Source: an uncultured Eubacteriales bacterium
Lineage (GTDB): Bacteria > Bacillota > Clostridia > Oscillospirales > Butyricicoccaceae
Direction of reading: 5' to 3'
NCBI GenBank assembly: GCA_900555855.1
Contig: USML01000052.1
Coordinates: forward strand, 1-12,908
DNA length: 12,908 bases
Numbering within the stretch: the stretch's first letter is position 1; each line of letters opens with the position of its first letter. A program made the translations under genes and the position numbers. The notes under the pieces were generated by a model. It was not told the origin of the DNA and did not search any database. It saw nothing but the letters and a program-made list of their open reading frames with translations. Positions 6,241 to 12,570 of this stretch are shown here, piece by piece.

Positions 6241-6432
6241 GCGTGTTTCACCTCCGTGTGTATTTGTGGGAGCAAGCTCCCGTTCTTTTTGCTCATTCAC
6301 TGCAAAAAGAGAAAAGTGCCCTCATGTCCACGGGGACAGGAGGGCACAGAAAACGATCTGATTATCGCTCTGCATCTCCTCGGCAGGACGGCTGCGCGCC
6401 GTTTACGGTCTCCTGCTGTCTCCGGAATGAGC
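6241..6432 (-). promoter_or_regulatory. L10 leader RNA with attenuator-like terminator
   Basis: Between the rplJ promoter and start codon the minus strand shows the L10-leader hallmark: an arm GCAGGA (6416-6411) pairing with TCCTGC (6388-6383) and continuing as CCTGCCGAGGAG (6387-6376), around an inner stem-loop; this type of RNA binds L10 through a kink-turn. Downstream, an 8-bp stem, one mismatch, 5 more pairs and a 4-base loop (6316-6347) are followed by TTTTCTCTTTTTG (6315-6303), an intrinsic terminator. A last small hairpin (6268-6281) lies just before the ribosome binding site GGAGG (6255-6251). The layout implies feedback attenuation by L10. Confidence 0.78.
6301..6347 (-). terminator. 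Attenuator hairpin in the rplJ leader
   Basis: Arms 6316-6323/6340-6347 (8 bp) and 6325-6329/6334-6338 (5 bp) stack across an A-G mismatch with loop ACGG, followed in the minus direction by a U-rich tail. It would end transcription from both the rplJ promoter and any read-through from rplA. Confidence 0.82.
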
Positions 6433-6438
6433 ATGAGT

Positions 6439-6467
6439 ATTATATCAGCAGACCTGCGGTCTGTCAA
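6439..6467 (-). promoter_or_regulatory. Consensus promoter of rplJ-rplL
   Basis: On the minus strand a perfect TTGACA (6467-6462), a 17-base spacer and a perfect TATAAT (6444-6439), with an extended TG one base upstream of the -10. The spacer contains a perfect inverted repeat CAGACC-GCA-GGTCTG (6463-6449) that overlaps the -35 box by two bases. Confidence 0.88.
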
Positions 6468-6494
6468 TATCTTTTGCCGGCAGCGCCGGAAAAA

Positions 6495-7205
6495 TTATTT
6501 GGCCAGCGTCTCCAGCGTGAGCTTGGCGGGGTTCATCTTGACGCCGGGGCCCATGGTGGAAGCCACCACGCAGGAGCGGATATACTGGCCCTTGGCGGCG
6601 GCGGGCTTGGCCTTCAGGACGGCGGTGATCAGGGTGTTGAAGTTGTCCTGGATCTTTTCCTGGCCGAAGGAAGCCTTGCCCAGGGGGCAGTGGATGATGT
6701 TGGTCTTATCCAGACGGTATTCGATACGGCCGGCCTTGGAATCCTTGATGGCCTGCTCCACATTCATGGTGACGGTGCCGGCCTTGGGGTTGGGCATCAG
6801 GCCCTTGGGACCCAGGATCTTACCGAGACGGCCCACAACGCCCATCATATCGGGCGTGGCAATGACCACCTCGAAGTCAAACCAGTTTTCCTTCTGGATC
6901 TTTTCCACCATGTCCATATCGCCGACATAATCGGCGCCGGCAGCGCGGGCTTCGTCGGCCTTGGCGCCCTTGGCGAAGACCAGAACGCGGGTAGTCTTGC
7001 CAGTGCCGTGGGGCAAAACGATGGCGCCGCGGACCTGCTGGTCGGCGTGGCGGGAGTCAACGCCCAGCTTGATATGGACCTCAACGGTCTCATCAAACTT
7101 GGCCTTGGCAGTCTTGAGCATTGTATCGATGGCTTCATTGGGATCATACAGCTTGGTACGATCAATGAGCTTTGCGCTTTCTACATAATTTTTACCTTTG
7201 CGCAT
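6495..7205 (-). CDS. rplA: Ribosomal protein uL1
   Basis: A 236-residue protein of the large-subunit L1 stalk, which moves deacylated tRNA out of the E site. The family signature [20 protein letters not shown] is intact in the middle, with [21 protein letters not shown] before it and the C-terminal [11 protein letters not shown] typical of bacteria. The start [12 protein letters not shown] at 7205 follows AAGGAGG with good spacing; an in-frame extension of 16 residues is rejected because it covers this ribosome binding site. It lies 84 bases after rplK. No U-tailed terminator follows its stop, so transcripts may run into the rplJ leader. Confidence 0.98.
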   Translation of the reverse strand: MRKGKNYVESAKLIDRTKLYDPNEAIDTMLKTAKAKFDETVEVHIKLGVDSRHADQQVRGAIVLPHGTGKTTRVLVFAKGAKADEARAAGADYVGDMDMVEKIQKENWFDFEVVIATPDMMGVVGRLGKILGPKGLMPNPKAGTVTMNVEQAIKDSKAGRIEYRLDKTNIIHCPLGKASFGQEKIQDNFNTLITAVLKAKPAAAKGQYIRSCVVASTMGPGVKMNPAKLTLETLAK

Positions 7206-7255
7206 GTTTCTTTTCCTCCTTATAGTGGTTTTTCGGACGCTTTGTCCTCCCACAT

Positions 7256-7275
7256 AGCGGTGAACCGTGACCGCT
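7256..7275 (-). other. Small hairpin between rplK and rplA
   Basis: AGCGGT (7256-7261) and ACCGCT (7270-7275) can pair around an 8-base loop; a second short pair (GGAC/GTCC) follows towards rplA. L1 represses its own operon in other bacteria, but I cannot assign this structure as its binding site. Confidence 0.3.
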
Positions 7276-7289
7276 TGTCGAATTGCAAA

Positions 7290-7715
7290 TTACTCCTTGA
7301 CGGTGATACCCATGCTGCGGGCCGTGCCGGCGATCATGCTCATGGCCGCTTCCACGCTGGCAGCATTCAGGTCGGGCATCTTCAGCTCGGCGATCTTGCG
7401 CAGATCTTCCTTGCTGATCTCAGCGACCTTGGTCTTGTTGGGGACACCGGAACCGCTCTTGATGTTGCAGGCCTTCTTGATGAGGACGGCCGCAGGGGGA
7501 GTCTTTGTAATGAAAGAGAAGGAACGGTCGGCGTAGACGGTGATGACGACGGGGATGATCAGATCGCCATCGTTCTTGGTACGCTCATTGAATTCCTTGG
7601 TAAACTGCATGATGTTCACGCCATGCTGACCCAGAGCGGGGCCAACAGGAGGAGCCGGAGTTGCCTTGCCGGCGGGAATCTGCAGCTTGATCAGACCAGT
7701 AACTTTCTGTGCCAC
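7290..7715 (-). CDS. rplK: Ribosomal protein uL11
   Basis: A 141-residue protein of the GTPase-associated centre, exactly the common length. It shows [20 protein letters not shown] and [15 protein letters not shown] at the N-terminus, the domain binding release and elongation factors, and the C-terminal rRNA-binding domain with [19 protein letters not shown]. The start is a GTG at 7715: GGAGG (7728-7724) precedes it by 8 bases and the protein then begins MAQKVTG like its relatives. An in-frame GTG at 7724 overlaps the ribosome binding site and is rejected. It sits between nusG (81 bases upstream) and rplA. Confidence 0.97.
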   Translation of the reverse strand: MAQKVTGLIKLQIPAGKATPAPPVGPALGQHGVNIMQFTKEFNERTKNDGDLIIPVVITVYADRSFSFITKTPPAAVLIKKACNIKSGSGVPNKTKVAEISKEDLRKIAELKMPDLNAASVEAAMSMIAGTARSMGITVKE

Positions 7716-7796
7716 TTTGAGCACCTCCTAATAAGAATGTGGTAAAAATGAGCTTTCGCTCTCCCACCCGTGCGGGGATCTTTCACGGACGAACCG

Positions 7797-8330
7797 TTAT
7801 TTTTCCAGCGTTTCCAGAGCAGCCACCTGACCGAACTTGAGCTCGGCGGGCGTCGCTCTGCCAAACATGGAGACTGTGACCTTGACGGTCTGGCCAGGCA
7901 GATCGATCTCGTCTACCTTGCCGATGAAGCCCTCCAACGGGCCGTCGATGATCTTGACGCTGTCGCCGACGGCGTAAGAAAGCTTGACCTCCAGCTTTTC
8001 CATGCCCAGCGCCGCCACCTCCTGCTCTGTGAGCGGGACGGGCTTGGAGCCGGGGCCGACGAAGCTCGTAACGCCGCGGGTGTTGCGGACGACATACCAG
8101 CTGTCATCGTTCATGATCATTTTGATGAGCACATAGCCGGGGAAAATCTTCCGTTCCACTTCCTTGGCTCCGGTATCCCGAAGCTCCGTCACCGTTTCGG
8201 TGGGGACGCGGACATCAAAGATCTGATCCTCCAGATGGCGGTTTTCCACCGTTTTGAGCAGGGTGGACGCCACTTTGTTCTCATAGCCGGAGTAAGTGTG
8301 GACTACATACCACTTTGCCGCTTCAGACAT
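7797..8330 (-). CDS. nusG: Transcription termination/antitermination factor NusG
   Basis: A 177-residue factor that binds the RNA polymerase clamp and modulates pausing and termination. The NGN domain covers about 5-105, starting KWYVVHTYSGYENKVA and including RKIFPGYVLIKM, and the KOW domain about 120-177 with GDSVKIIDGPLEGFIGKVDEI. The start at 8330 follows GGAGG (8340-8336) by 5 bases, and the protein then opens as relatives do. It follows secE by 19 bases. It is the housekeeping paralogue rather than a LoaP/RfaH type, judged by its place between secE and rplK and full conservation. Confidence 0.97.
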   Translation of the reverse strand: MSEAAKWYVVHTYSGYENKVASTLLKTVENRHLEDQIFDVRVPTETVTELRDTGAKEVERKIFPGYVLIKMIMNDDSWYVVRNTRGVTSFVGPGSKPVPLTEQEVAALGMEKLEVKLSYAVGDSVKIIDGPLEGFIGKVDEIDLPGQTVKVTVSMFGRATPAELKFGQVAALETLEK

Positions 8331-8349
8331 GTTGACCTCCCCTGCGGGA

Positions 8350-8646
8350 TCAAGCCAGCAGCTGGGCAAGCAGGTCGCGGAGACCGCCGAACACCAGATC
8401 CAGCACTGTGACCACAGCGCAGAGGATCACCAGCACAACGATGACCACCAGCGTGTTCTTCCAGACGGATTTACCAGAGGGCCAAACGACCTTCTTGGCC
8501 TCCACCTTCAGCTCGTGGAACCACTTGCCGATGCGGGCGAAAACATTGGGCTTCTTTGCTTTTTTCTGGGGCTTGTCCGTCTTTTTGACGGCAACTTCCT
8601 TCGCGGGTTCGGCGGAAGCGGTCAGATTCTTGGATTCTTCAGACAT
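8350..8646 (-). CDS. secE: Preprotein translocase subunit SecE
   Basis: A 98-residue inner subunit of the SecYEG channel. As in other Gram-positive bacteria it has one membrane segment (about 65-88, TLVVIVVLVILCAVVTVLDL) preceded by the conserved amphipathic block ELKVEAKKVVWPSGKS at 45-60. The first 35 residues are a charged, Lys/Glu/Ala-rich extension without recognisable motif, which makes the protein longer than the shortest SecE forms. The start follows GGTAGGT. It lies 27 bases after rpmG; the tRNA-Trp gene found here in some Firmicutes is absent. Confidence 0.95.
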   Translation of the reverse strand: MSEESKNLTASAEPAKEVAVKKTDKPQKKAKKPNVFARIGKWFHELKVEAKKVVWPSGKSVWKNTLVVIVVLVILCAVVTVLDLVFGGLRDLLAQLLA

Positions 8647-8673
8647 AGAACTGTACCTACCTTTCCGTGTTCC

Positions 8674-8823
8674 TTACTTGGATTCTCTGTGCAAGGTGTG
8701 CTTCCGGCAGAAACGGCAATACTTGTTCAGCTCCAGACGGTCAGGGGTATTCTTTTTGTTTTTGACCGTGACATAGTTTCTCTGCTTGCATTCCGTACAC
8801 GCGAGCGTGACTTTAACGCGCAT
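8674..8823 (-). CDS. rpmG: Ribosomal protein bL33, zinc-binding form
   Basis: A 49-residue protein. It has two CxxC pairs, CTEC near residues 9-12 and CRFC near 37-40, a zinc ribbon, marking it as the zinc-binding paralogue; Firmicutes often also keep a zinc-free copy induced on zinc starvation. It ends KHTLHRESK as usual. The ATG at 8823 follows AAGGAGGT; an in-frame extension to 8889 lacks support. It is the first gene of the rpmG-secE-nusG-rplKA unit. Confidence 0.96.
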   Translation of the reverse strand: MRVKVTLACTECKQRNYVTVKNKKNTPDRLELNKYCRFCRKHTLHRESK

Positions 8824-8848
8824 TGATTCGGCACCTCCTTTAATATTC

Positions 8849-8867
8849 GCTCCGCCAGCAGCGGAGC
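8849..8867 (-). other. Hairpin in the rpmG leader
   Basis: Perfect 7-bp arms GCTCCGC and GCGGAGC with a 5-base loop lie about 10 bases before the rpmG ribosome binding site. No U tract follows in the minus direction, so it is not a terminator for that strand; a role in mRNA stability or translation is possible. Confidence 0.45.
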
Positions 8868-8915
8868 TTTTGCCTCCCTGAGCAGGCATAAAAAAAAGAC
8901 CTGACAGGTAAGGTT

Positions 8916-8944
8916 AGAATACCACATCCTGCGGTCCGCGTCAA
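8916..8944 (-). promoter_or_regulatory. Promoter of the rpmG-secE-nusG-rplKA operon
   Basis: On the minus strand TTGACG (8944-8939), a 17-base spacer and TATTCT (8921-8916) with an extended TG one base upstream; start expected near 8909. The spacer carries GACCGCAGG, also present in the rplJ promoter spacer. An 11-bp palindrome ACCTGACAGGT (8899-8909) lies at the expected start site, followed in the transcript by a run of eight Ts. Confidence 0.7.
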
Positions 8945-8974
8945 GTATCATCTGCCATCTTTTCTGTAAAAAAT

Positions 8975-9015
8975 GGAAAATTTCCCGGTTTTCCGGGCTT
9001 TTCAGGCCGGAAAAC
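8975..9015. repeat. Alternating GGAAAA / TTTTCC inverted repeats upstream of nnrD
   Basis: GTTTTCCGG (8988-8996) and CCGGAAAAC (9007-9015) form a perfect 9-bp inverted repeat with a 10-base loop. A second partner GGAAAA (8975-8980) can pair with the same TTTTCC (8989-8994). The loop contains the weak -35 of the nnrD promoter. Confidence 0.5.
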
Positions 9016-9027
9016 TTCTGTTATGAT
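8999..9027 (+). promoter_or_regulatory. Probable nnrD promoter
   Basis: TTTTCA (8999-9004), a 17-base spacer and TATGAT (9022-9027) with an extended TG one base before the -10. Transcription would begin near 9034. Confidence 0.55.
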
Positions 9028-9072
9028 AAGCATATCACAATTTTGACCTGATTTCAAGAGGAGATGAGCCGG

Positions 9073-9942
9073 ATGGAACAGCTGGACCGGGCGGCGGCCC
9101 GGGCGCTTCTGCCGCGCCGGGCGGAGACGGCCGCCAAATGGAGCTTTGGCCGGGCGATGCTGCTCTGCGGCAGCGAGCGCTTTTCCGGCGCGGCGCTGCT
9201 TTCTGCAGAGGCGGCCCTGCGCTCCGGGGCGGGGCTGGTGCAGCTTTGCTCCGCCCCCGCCGTGATCGCCGCAGCAAGGGTGCGTCTGCCGGAAGCGCTT
9301 CTGGGCGAGCTTTCGGGAAGCGACGGCGAGAGCCTTTCTCCCCCGGCGCGGCAGCTGCTGCAGGACGGGCTGGAACGGGCCTCCGCCCTGCTGTTCGGCT
9401 GCGGCGCGGGGCTTTCCCGCCGGGCACGGGAGCTTCTGGCGTTGGCACTGGATGCGCCGCTTCCCCTGGTGCTGGACGCAGACGGGCTGAATCTGCTGGC
9501 GGAGCGGCCGGAGCTTCTGGCCCGGCGCAGGGCCCCCACGCTGCTGACGCCCCATGCAGGGGAGTTCTGCCGTCTGTCCGGGCTGACCCGGCAGCAGCTG
9601 GAAGACGATCCTGCCGGCGCTGCGCTGGACTTTGCCCGGCGTCATTCCGTATCGCTGGCGCTGAAGGGTTCCGCCACCTGGCTCACCGACGGCGTGCGGC
9701 TGCTGCAGCTGGACGCCCCCAACAGCGGCATGGCTAAGGGGGGCTCCGGTGATGTGCTGGCGGGTCTGTGTGCCGGTCTGGCCGCCCAGGGGATGGAGCT
9801 GTTTTCCGCCGCGGCGCTGGCCTGCTGGCTCCACGGAGAGGCGGGCGCGCTGGCCCGGCTGGCGATGGGGCCCCGGGCCATGTTGCCCCGGGATGTGCTG
9901 GCGGCCCTGCCCCAAGCCTTTCTTTCTCTGGAGCAGGTATGA
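9073..9942 (+). CDS. nnrD: ADP/ATP-dependent (S)-NAD(P)H-hydrate dehydratase, stand-alone
   Basis: A 289-residue ribokinase-fold protein that repairs hydrated NAD(P)H, turning the S form back to NAD(P)H at the cost of a nucleotide triphosphate or diphosphate. The family pattern is clear: SFGRAMLLCGSERFSGAALLSAEAALRSGAGLV at about 24-56 (glycine-rich N-terminal region), VLDADGLNLLA at 133-143, LLTPHAGEFCRLSG at 157-170, and the anion-hole and base motif GMAKGGSGDVLAGLCAGLAAQG at 219-240 with Asp227. The common HKG before the first strand is replaced by AAKWS. The NnrE epimerase domain, fused in many bacteria, is missing here. ATG 9073 is preferred over ATG 9064, since AAGAGGAG (9056-9063) directly abuts the latter and sits 9 bases from the former. 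Confidence 0.9.
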   Translation: MEQLDRAAARALLPRRAETAAKWSFGRAMLLCGSERFSGAALLSAEAALRSGAGLVQLCSAPAVIAAARVRLPEALLGELSGSDGESLSPPARQLLQDGLERASALLFGCGAGLSRRARELLALALDAPLPLVLDADGLNLLAERPELLARRRAPTLLTPHAGEFCRLSGLTRQQLEDDPAGAALDFARRHSVSLALKGSATWLTDGVRLLQLDAPNSGMAKGGSGDVLAGLCAGLAAQGMELFSAAALACWLHGEAGALARLAMGPRAMLPRDVLAALPQAFLSLEQV

Positions 9943-9964
9943 CCCGCCGCTTTCCGGCCATACT

Positions 9965-10002
9965 AAGATCTGCATACATTTTGCAGATCTTTTCTTTTTT
10001 TT
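9965..10002 (+). terminator. Strong intrinsic terminator between nnrD and the permease pair
   Basis: A perfect 10-bp stem AAGATCTGCA (9965-9974) with TGCAGATCTT (9982-9991), a 7-base loop, and a tail of TTTTCTTTTTTTT. The ribosome binding site of the next gene (GGAGG 10003-10007) begins at the end of the T tract, leaving no room for a promoter. Confidence 0.9.
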
Positions 10003-10014
10003 GGAGGATATCCC

Positions 10015-10374
10015 ATGAAAAAACTGCGCTGGACGCCGGCCTGCTCCGGCATGGCGGCGGGCCTGCTCAACGGTCTGCTGGGCGCCGGCGGCGGCGTTGT
10101 GCTGGTGCCGCTGCTGCTGCGGGTCCACCGGCTGCCGGAGAAAAAGGCCTTCGCCACCTCGCTGGCCGTGATCCTTCCGCTGACAGCGGTATCCGCGCTG
10201 GTCTACGGGCTCCGGGGCCGGCTCTGCTGGCAGGCGGCCCTGCCCTACGGCCTGGGCGGCATCGCCGGCGGCTTTCTTGCGGGAAAATGGCTGGAGCGTC
10301 TGCCCACGCTGTGGCTGCGGCGGGGCTTTGGCCTGCTGCTGATGCTGGCCGGCGCAAGGGCGGTGCTGGCATGA
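10015..10374 (+). CDS. TauE/SafE-type (TSUP) permease, first half-size subunit
   Basis: A 119-residue membrane protein, about half the usual 240-270 of the sulfite exporter TauE/SafE (TSUP) family, with about four hydrophobic segments (10-36, 46-66, 74-92, 100-118). It carries the family glycine motif GLLNGLLGAGGGVVLVPLLL at 16-35 and the repeat end LRRGFGLLLMLAG at 101-113. Members export or import sulfur oxyanions, sulfonates or related organic anions; the substrate here is unknown. GGAGG lies 7 bases before the ATG. The stop overlaps the next start (ATGA), so the second half is translated coupled. Both halves are complete, homologous and in different frames, pointing to an assembled heterodimer rather than a simple broken gene. 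Confidence 0.8.
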   Translation: MKKLRWTPACSGMAAGLLNGLLGAGGGVVLVPLLLRVHRLPEKKAFATSLAVILPLTAVSALVYGLRGRLCWQAALPYGLGGIAGGFLAGKWLERLPTLWLRRGFGLLLMLAGARAVLA

Positions 10375-10733
10375 AGGCGTTTTTGCTTCCGGCGGCGGTG
10401 GGTGCAGCGCTGGGGTTTCTCACCGGCGCAGGCGTGGGCGGCGGAACGCTGCTGGTGCTCTGGCTGACGCAGGTCCTGAGCCTTCCTCAGGCGCAGGCCC
10501 AGGGGATCAACCTGCTGTATTTTCTGCTCACCGCGCCTCCGGCTCTTTGGGGACACCGCAAGCAGGGCCTGATCGACGGCAGGACCGCGCTTCCCGCCAT
10601 TTTGTGGGGCGTTCCCGTCTCCGCCGCCGCGGCCTTTCTCTCGGCAGAAGCCGCGCCGGAGCTGCTGCGCCGGGCCTTCGGCATGCTCTGCTTTGCCGTG
10701 GGTCTGCGGGAGGTGCTGGCAAAAAAGCGCTGA
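10371..10733 (+). CDS. TauE/SafE-type (TSUP) permease, second half-size subunit
   Basis: A 120-residue membrane protein, homologous to the previous one along its length: GFLTGAGVGGGTLLVLWL at 15-32 corresponds to GLLNGLLGAGGGVVLVPL, SLPQAQAQGINLLYFLL to RLPEKKAFATSLAVIL, and LLRRAFGMLCFAVGLREVL to LRRGFGLLLMLAGARAVL. About four hydrophobic segments are present (5-33, 46-60, 73-92, 98-114), and the C-terminus is basic (AKKR). It starts within the stop of the first half (ATGA), and no separate ribosome binding site is obvious, fitting translational coupling. The N-terminal and C-terminal halves of ordinary TSUP proteins are such repeats, so the two together rebuild one transporter. A terminator follows directly. 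Confidence 0.8.
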   Translation: MKAFLLPAAVGAALGFLTGAGVGGGTLLVLWLTQVLSLPQAQAQGINLLYFLLTAPPALWGHRKQGLIDGRTALPAILWGVPVSAAAAFLSAEAAPELLRRAFGMLCFAVGLREVLAKKR

Positions 10734-10743
10734 GCCCTTCTGA

Positions 10744-10784
10744 AAAAGCAGCCGCCTGCTCCGTTCCGGGGCAGGCGGCTTTTA
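10744..10784. terminator. Bidirectional terminator between the permease pair and the ABC exporter
   Basis: A 10-bp perfect stem (10750-10759 with 10771-10780), extended by 2-3 pairs inside the loop, is followed by TTTTATTTG on the plus strand and, after GC, by TTTTTC on the minus strand. It ends the plus-strand permease unit and the minus-strand ABC unit, whose stop is 16 bases away. Confidence 0.9.
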
Positions 10785-10796
10785 TTTGCTGTATTC

Positions 10797-12566
10797 TCAG
10801 GAGCAGGCGCCTGGGTCTGCCGTTTGGAACTGGCTCTCATAGAGCTGACGATAAAAGCCGCCCCGGGCCAGGAGCTCCCCATGGGTCCCCTGCTCTACGA
10901 TCCTGCCGTCCCGCATGACCAGGATCAGGGATGCATCGCGAATGGTGGATAGCCGGTGGGCCACCACAAAGCTGGTGCGGCCCTCCATCAGCGCGTCAAA
11001 GGCCTGCTGGATCTGAAGCTCCGTGCGGGTATCAATGCTGGAGGTGGCCTCGTCCAGGATCAGCATGGGCGGCAGGCACAGCATCACCCGCGCGATGCAC
11101 AGCAGCTGCTTCTGCCCCTGGCTCAGGCTGTCCTCCGCCAAAACGGTATCCAGCCCCTGCGGCAGCCGGCGGATCATCTCCCAGCTGTGGGCTGCCTTGG
11201 CCGCCCGGATGATTTCCTCCTCAGAGGCCTCCGGCCGGCCAAACGCGATATTCTCCCGGACGGTTCCGGTTTTGATCCAGGTCTCCTGCAGCACCATGCC
11301 AAAGGCAGAGCGCAGCGCGTGGCGGGAAAGGCTGCGGATGGGCTTGCCATCGATGGAGATGACGCCGCTGCGCGCATCATAAAACCGCATGAGCAAATTG
11401 ATCAGCGTGGTCTTGCCGCAGCCGGTGGGGCCCACGATGGCGATACGCATGCCCGGCTGGGCCCGCAGGCTCAGATCCTCCAGGAGAGGGCGGTCCTCCG
11501 TGTAGCGGAAGGACACATGCTCCAGCTCCACCTGGCCGCGGATATTTTCCAGCGTGCCCCGCTCCTCCTGCGGCTCCTCCGGCTCATCCAGCAGAGCAAA
11601 GATCCGGGAAGCGCAGGCCAGGGCGTTCTGCAGCTCCGTCACCACGGAGCTGATGTCGTTGAAGGGCTTCATATACTGGCTGGCATAAGACAGCAGCACG
11701 GAAAGCCCGCCCACGGAAAGGCTGCCGCCGGGGATCAGCAAGACGCCCGCCAGCGCCACGCCGGCATAGATCACATTATTGACAAATCGGGTGGAGGGGT
11801 TGGTGAGGCTGCTGTAAAACACCGCCTGCTGGCCGCACCGGCGCAGCTCCTCATTGATGCTTTGGAACCGCGCCGAGGCCCGCGCCTCATAGCCGAAGGC
11901 CCGGACCACCTTCTGCCCGCCGATCATTTCGTCAATGAGGGCCGTCTGCCGGCCGCGGATCTCGCTCTGGCAGCGGAACAGCCGGTAGGAGCGGGTGGAG
12001 ATGAACCGGGCCACCAGAAAGCTCAGGGGCGTCAGCAGCACCACCAGCAGGGAGATCAGAACATTCTTGGAAAACATGAATACCAGCGTCACGCCCAGCG
12101 TCATCACGCCGGAAAACAGCTGGGTAAAGCCCAGCAGCAGCCCGTCAGACAGCACATCCGTGTCGGTGATCACCCGGCTGACGATATCGCCGGAGCTGTG
12201 CCGGTCCAGATACGAAAGGGGCAGCTTCTGAATGTGCCGGATGGCCCGGGAGCGCACATCCTGCACGATCCGGTAGGTGATCCGATTGTTCAGCAGGCTC
12301 ATGGCCCAGGTACACAGGCCCGCCGTGGCGGCCAGCGCCAGCACCCGGCCCAGAAAGACCTCCATGCCGGAAAAATCCACCCGTCCCGCCCCGGCGATCC
12401 GGTCGATGGCGTCGCCGAACAGGATGGGGACATAAAGCTGCAGGATCACCGCCGCCGCCGAAAGCGCCATGCTCAGCGCCAGCAGCGGCCAGTATTTTCC
12501 CGTAAAGCGGGCCAGATCCCGCAGGGTCCCGCCGGCTCTGCTCCGGTTTTCCTTCTGCCGTTTCAT
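10797..12566 (-). CDS. ABC exporter subunit (fused permease and ATPase), catalytically competent half
   Basis: A 589-residue half-transporter of the ABCB/multidrug type. Six membrane segments fall in about 22-315 (type IV exporter fold), then the ATPase domain from about 345: Walker A GPTGCGKTT at 379-387, Q-loop Gln427, signature LSQGQ at 481-485, Walker B MLILDE with Glu506, and H-loop His537. The ABC signature departs from LSGGQ, while Walker B and the H-loop are intact. This is the pattern of the TM288-like partner in heterodimeric exporters such as TM287/288. The gene starts 4 bases after the stop of the partner gene, with GGAGGG inside the end of that gene. The cargo is unknown: drugs, peptides or lipids are all possible. 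Confidence 0.92.
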   Translation of the reverse strand: MKRQKENRSRAGGTLRDLARFTGKYWPLLALSMALSAAAVILQLYVPILFGDAIDRIAGAGRVDFSGMEVFLGRVLALAATAGLCTWAMSLLNNRITYRIVQDVRSRAIRHIQKLPLSYLDRHSSGDIVSRVITDTDVLSDGLLLGFTQLFSGVMTLGVTLVFMFSKNVLISLLVVLLTPLSFLVARFISTRSYRLFRCQSEIRGRQTALIDEMIGGQKVVRAFGYEARASARFQSINEELRRCGQQAVFYSSLTNPSTRFVNNVIYAGVALAGVLLIPGGSLSVGGLSVLLSYASQYMKPFNDISSVVTELQNALACASRIFALLDEPEEPQEERGTLENIRGQVELEHVSFRYTEDRPLLEDLSLRAQPGMRIAIVGPTGCGKTTLINLLMRFYDARSGVISIDGKPIRSLSRHALRSAFGMVLQETWIKTGTVRENIAFGRPEASEEEIIRAAKAAHSWEMIRRLPQGLDTVLAEDSLSQGQKQLLCIARVMLCLPPMLILDEATSSIDTRTELQIQQAFDALMEGRTSFVVAHRLSTIRDASLILVMRDGRIVEQGTHGELLARGGFYRQLYESQFQTADPGACS

Positions 12567-12570
12567 GGGA

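Noticed and set aside
6468..6494. Terminator after rplA
   Set aside because: A CCGGC/GCCGG hairpin (6477-6489) is present but in the minus direction it is followed by CAAAAG, not a U tract.
7749..7762. Small GAAA-loop hairpin between nusG and rplK followed by T-rich sequence
   Set aside because: The stem is only 4-5 bp and a terminator inside this operon is implausible without more support.
8647..8673. tRNA-Trp gene between rpmG and secE, as in some Firmicutes
   Set aside because: The gap is only 27 bases.
8941..10128. Minus-strand open frame of 395 codons opposite nnrD and the permease gene
   Set aside because: It crosses an intergenic region, two promoters and a terminator, and is rich in Gln/Pro/Arg as expected for a shadow of GC-rich genes.
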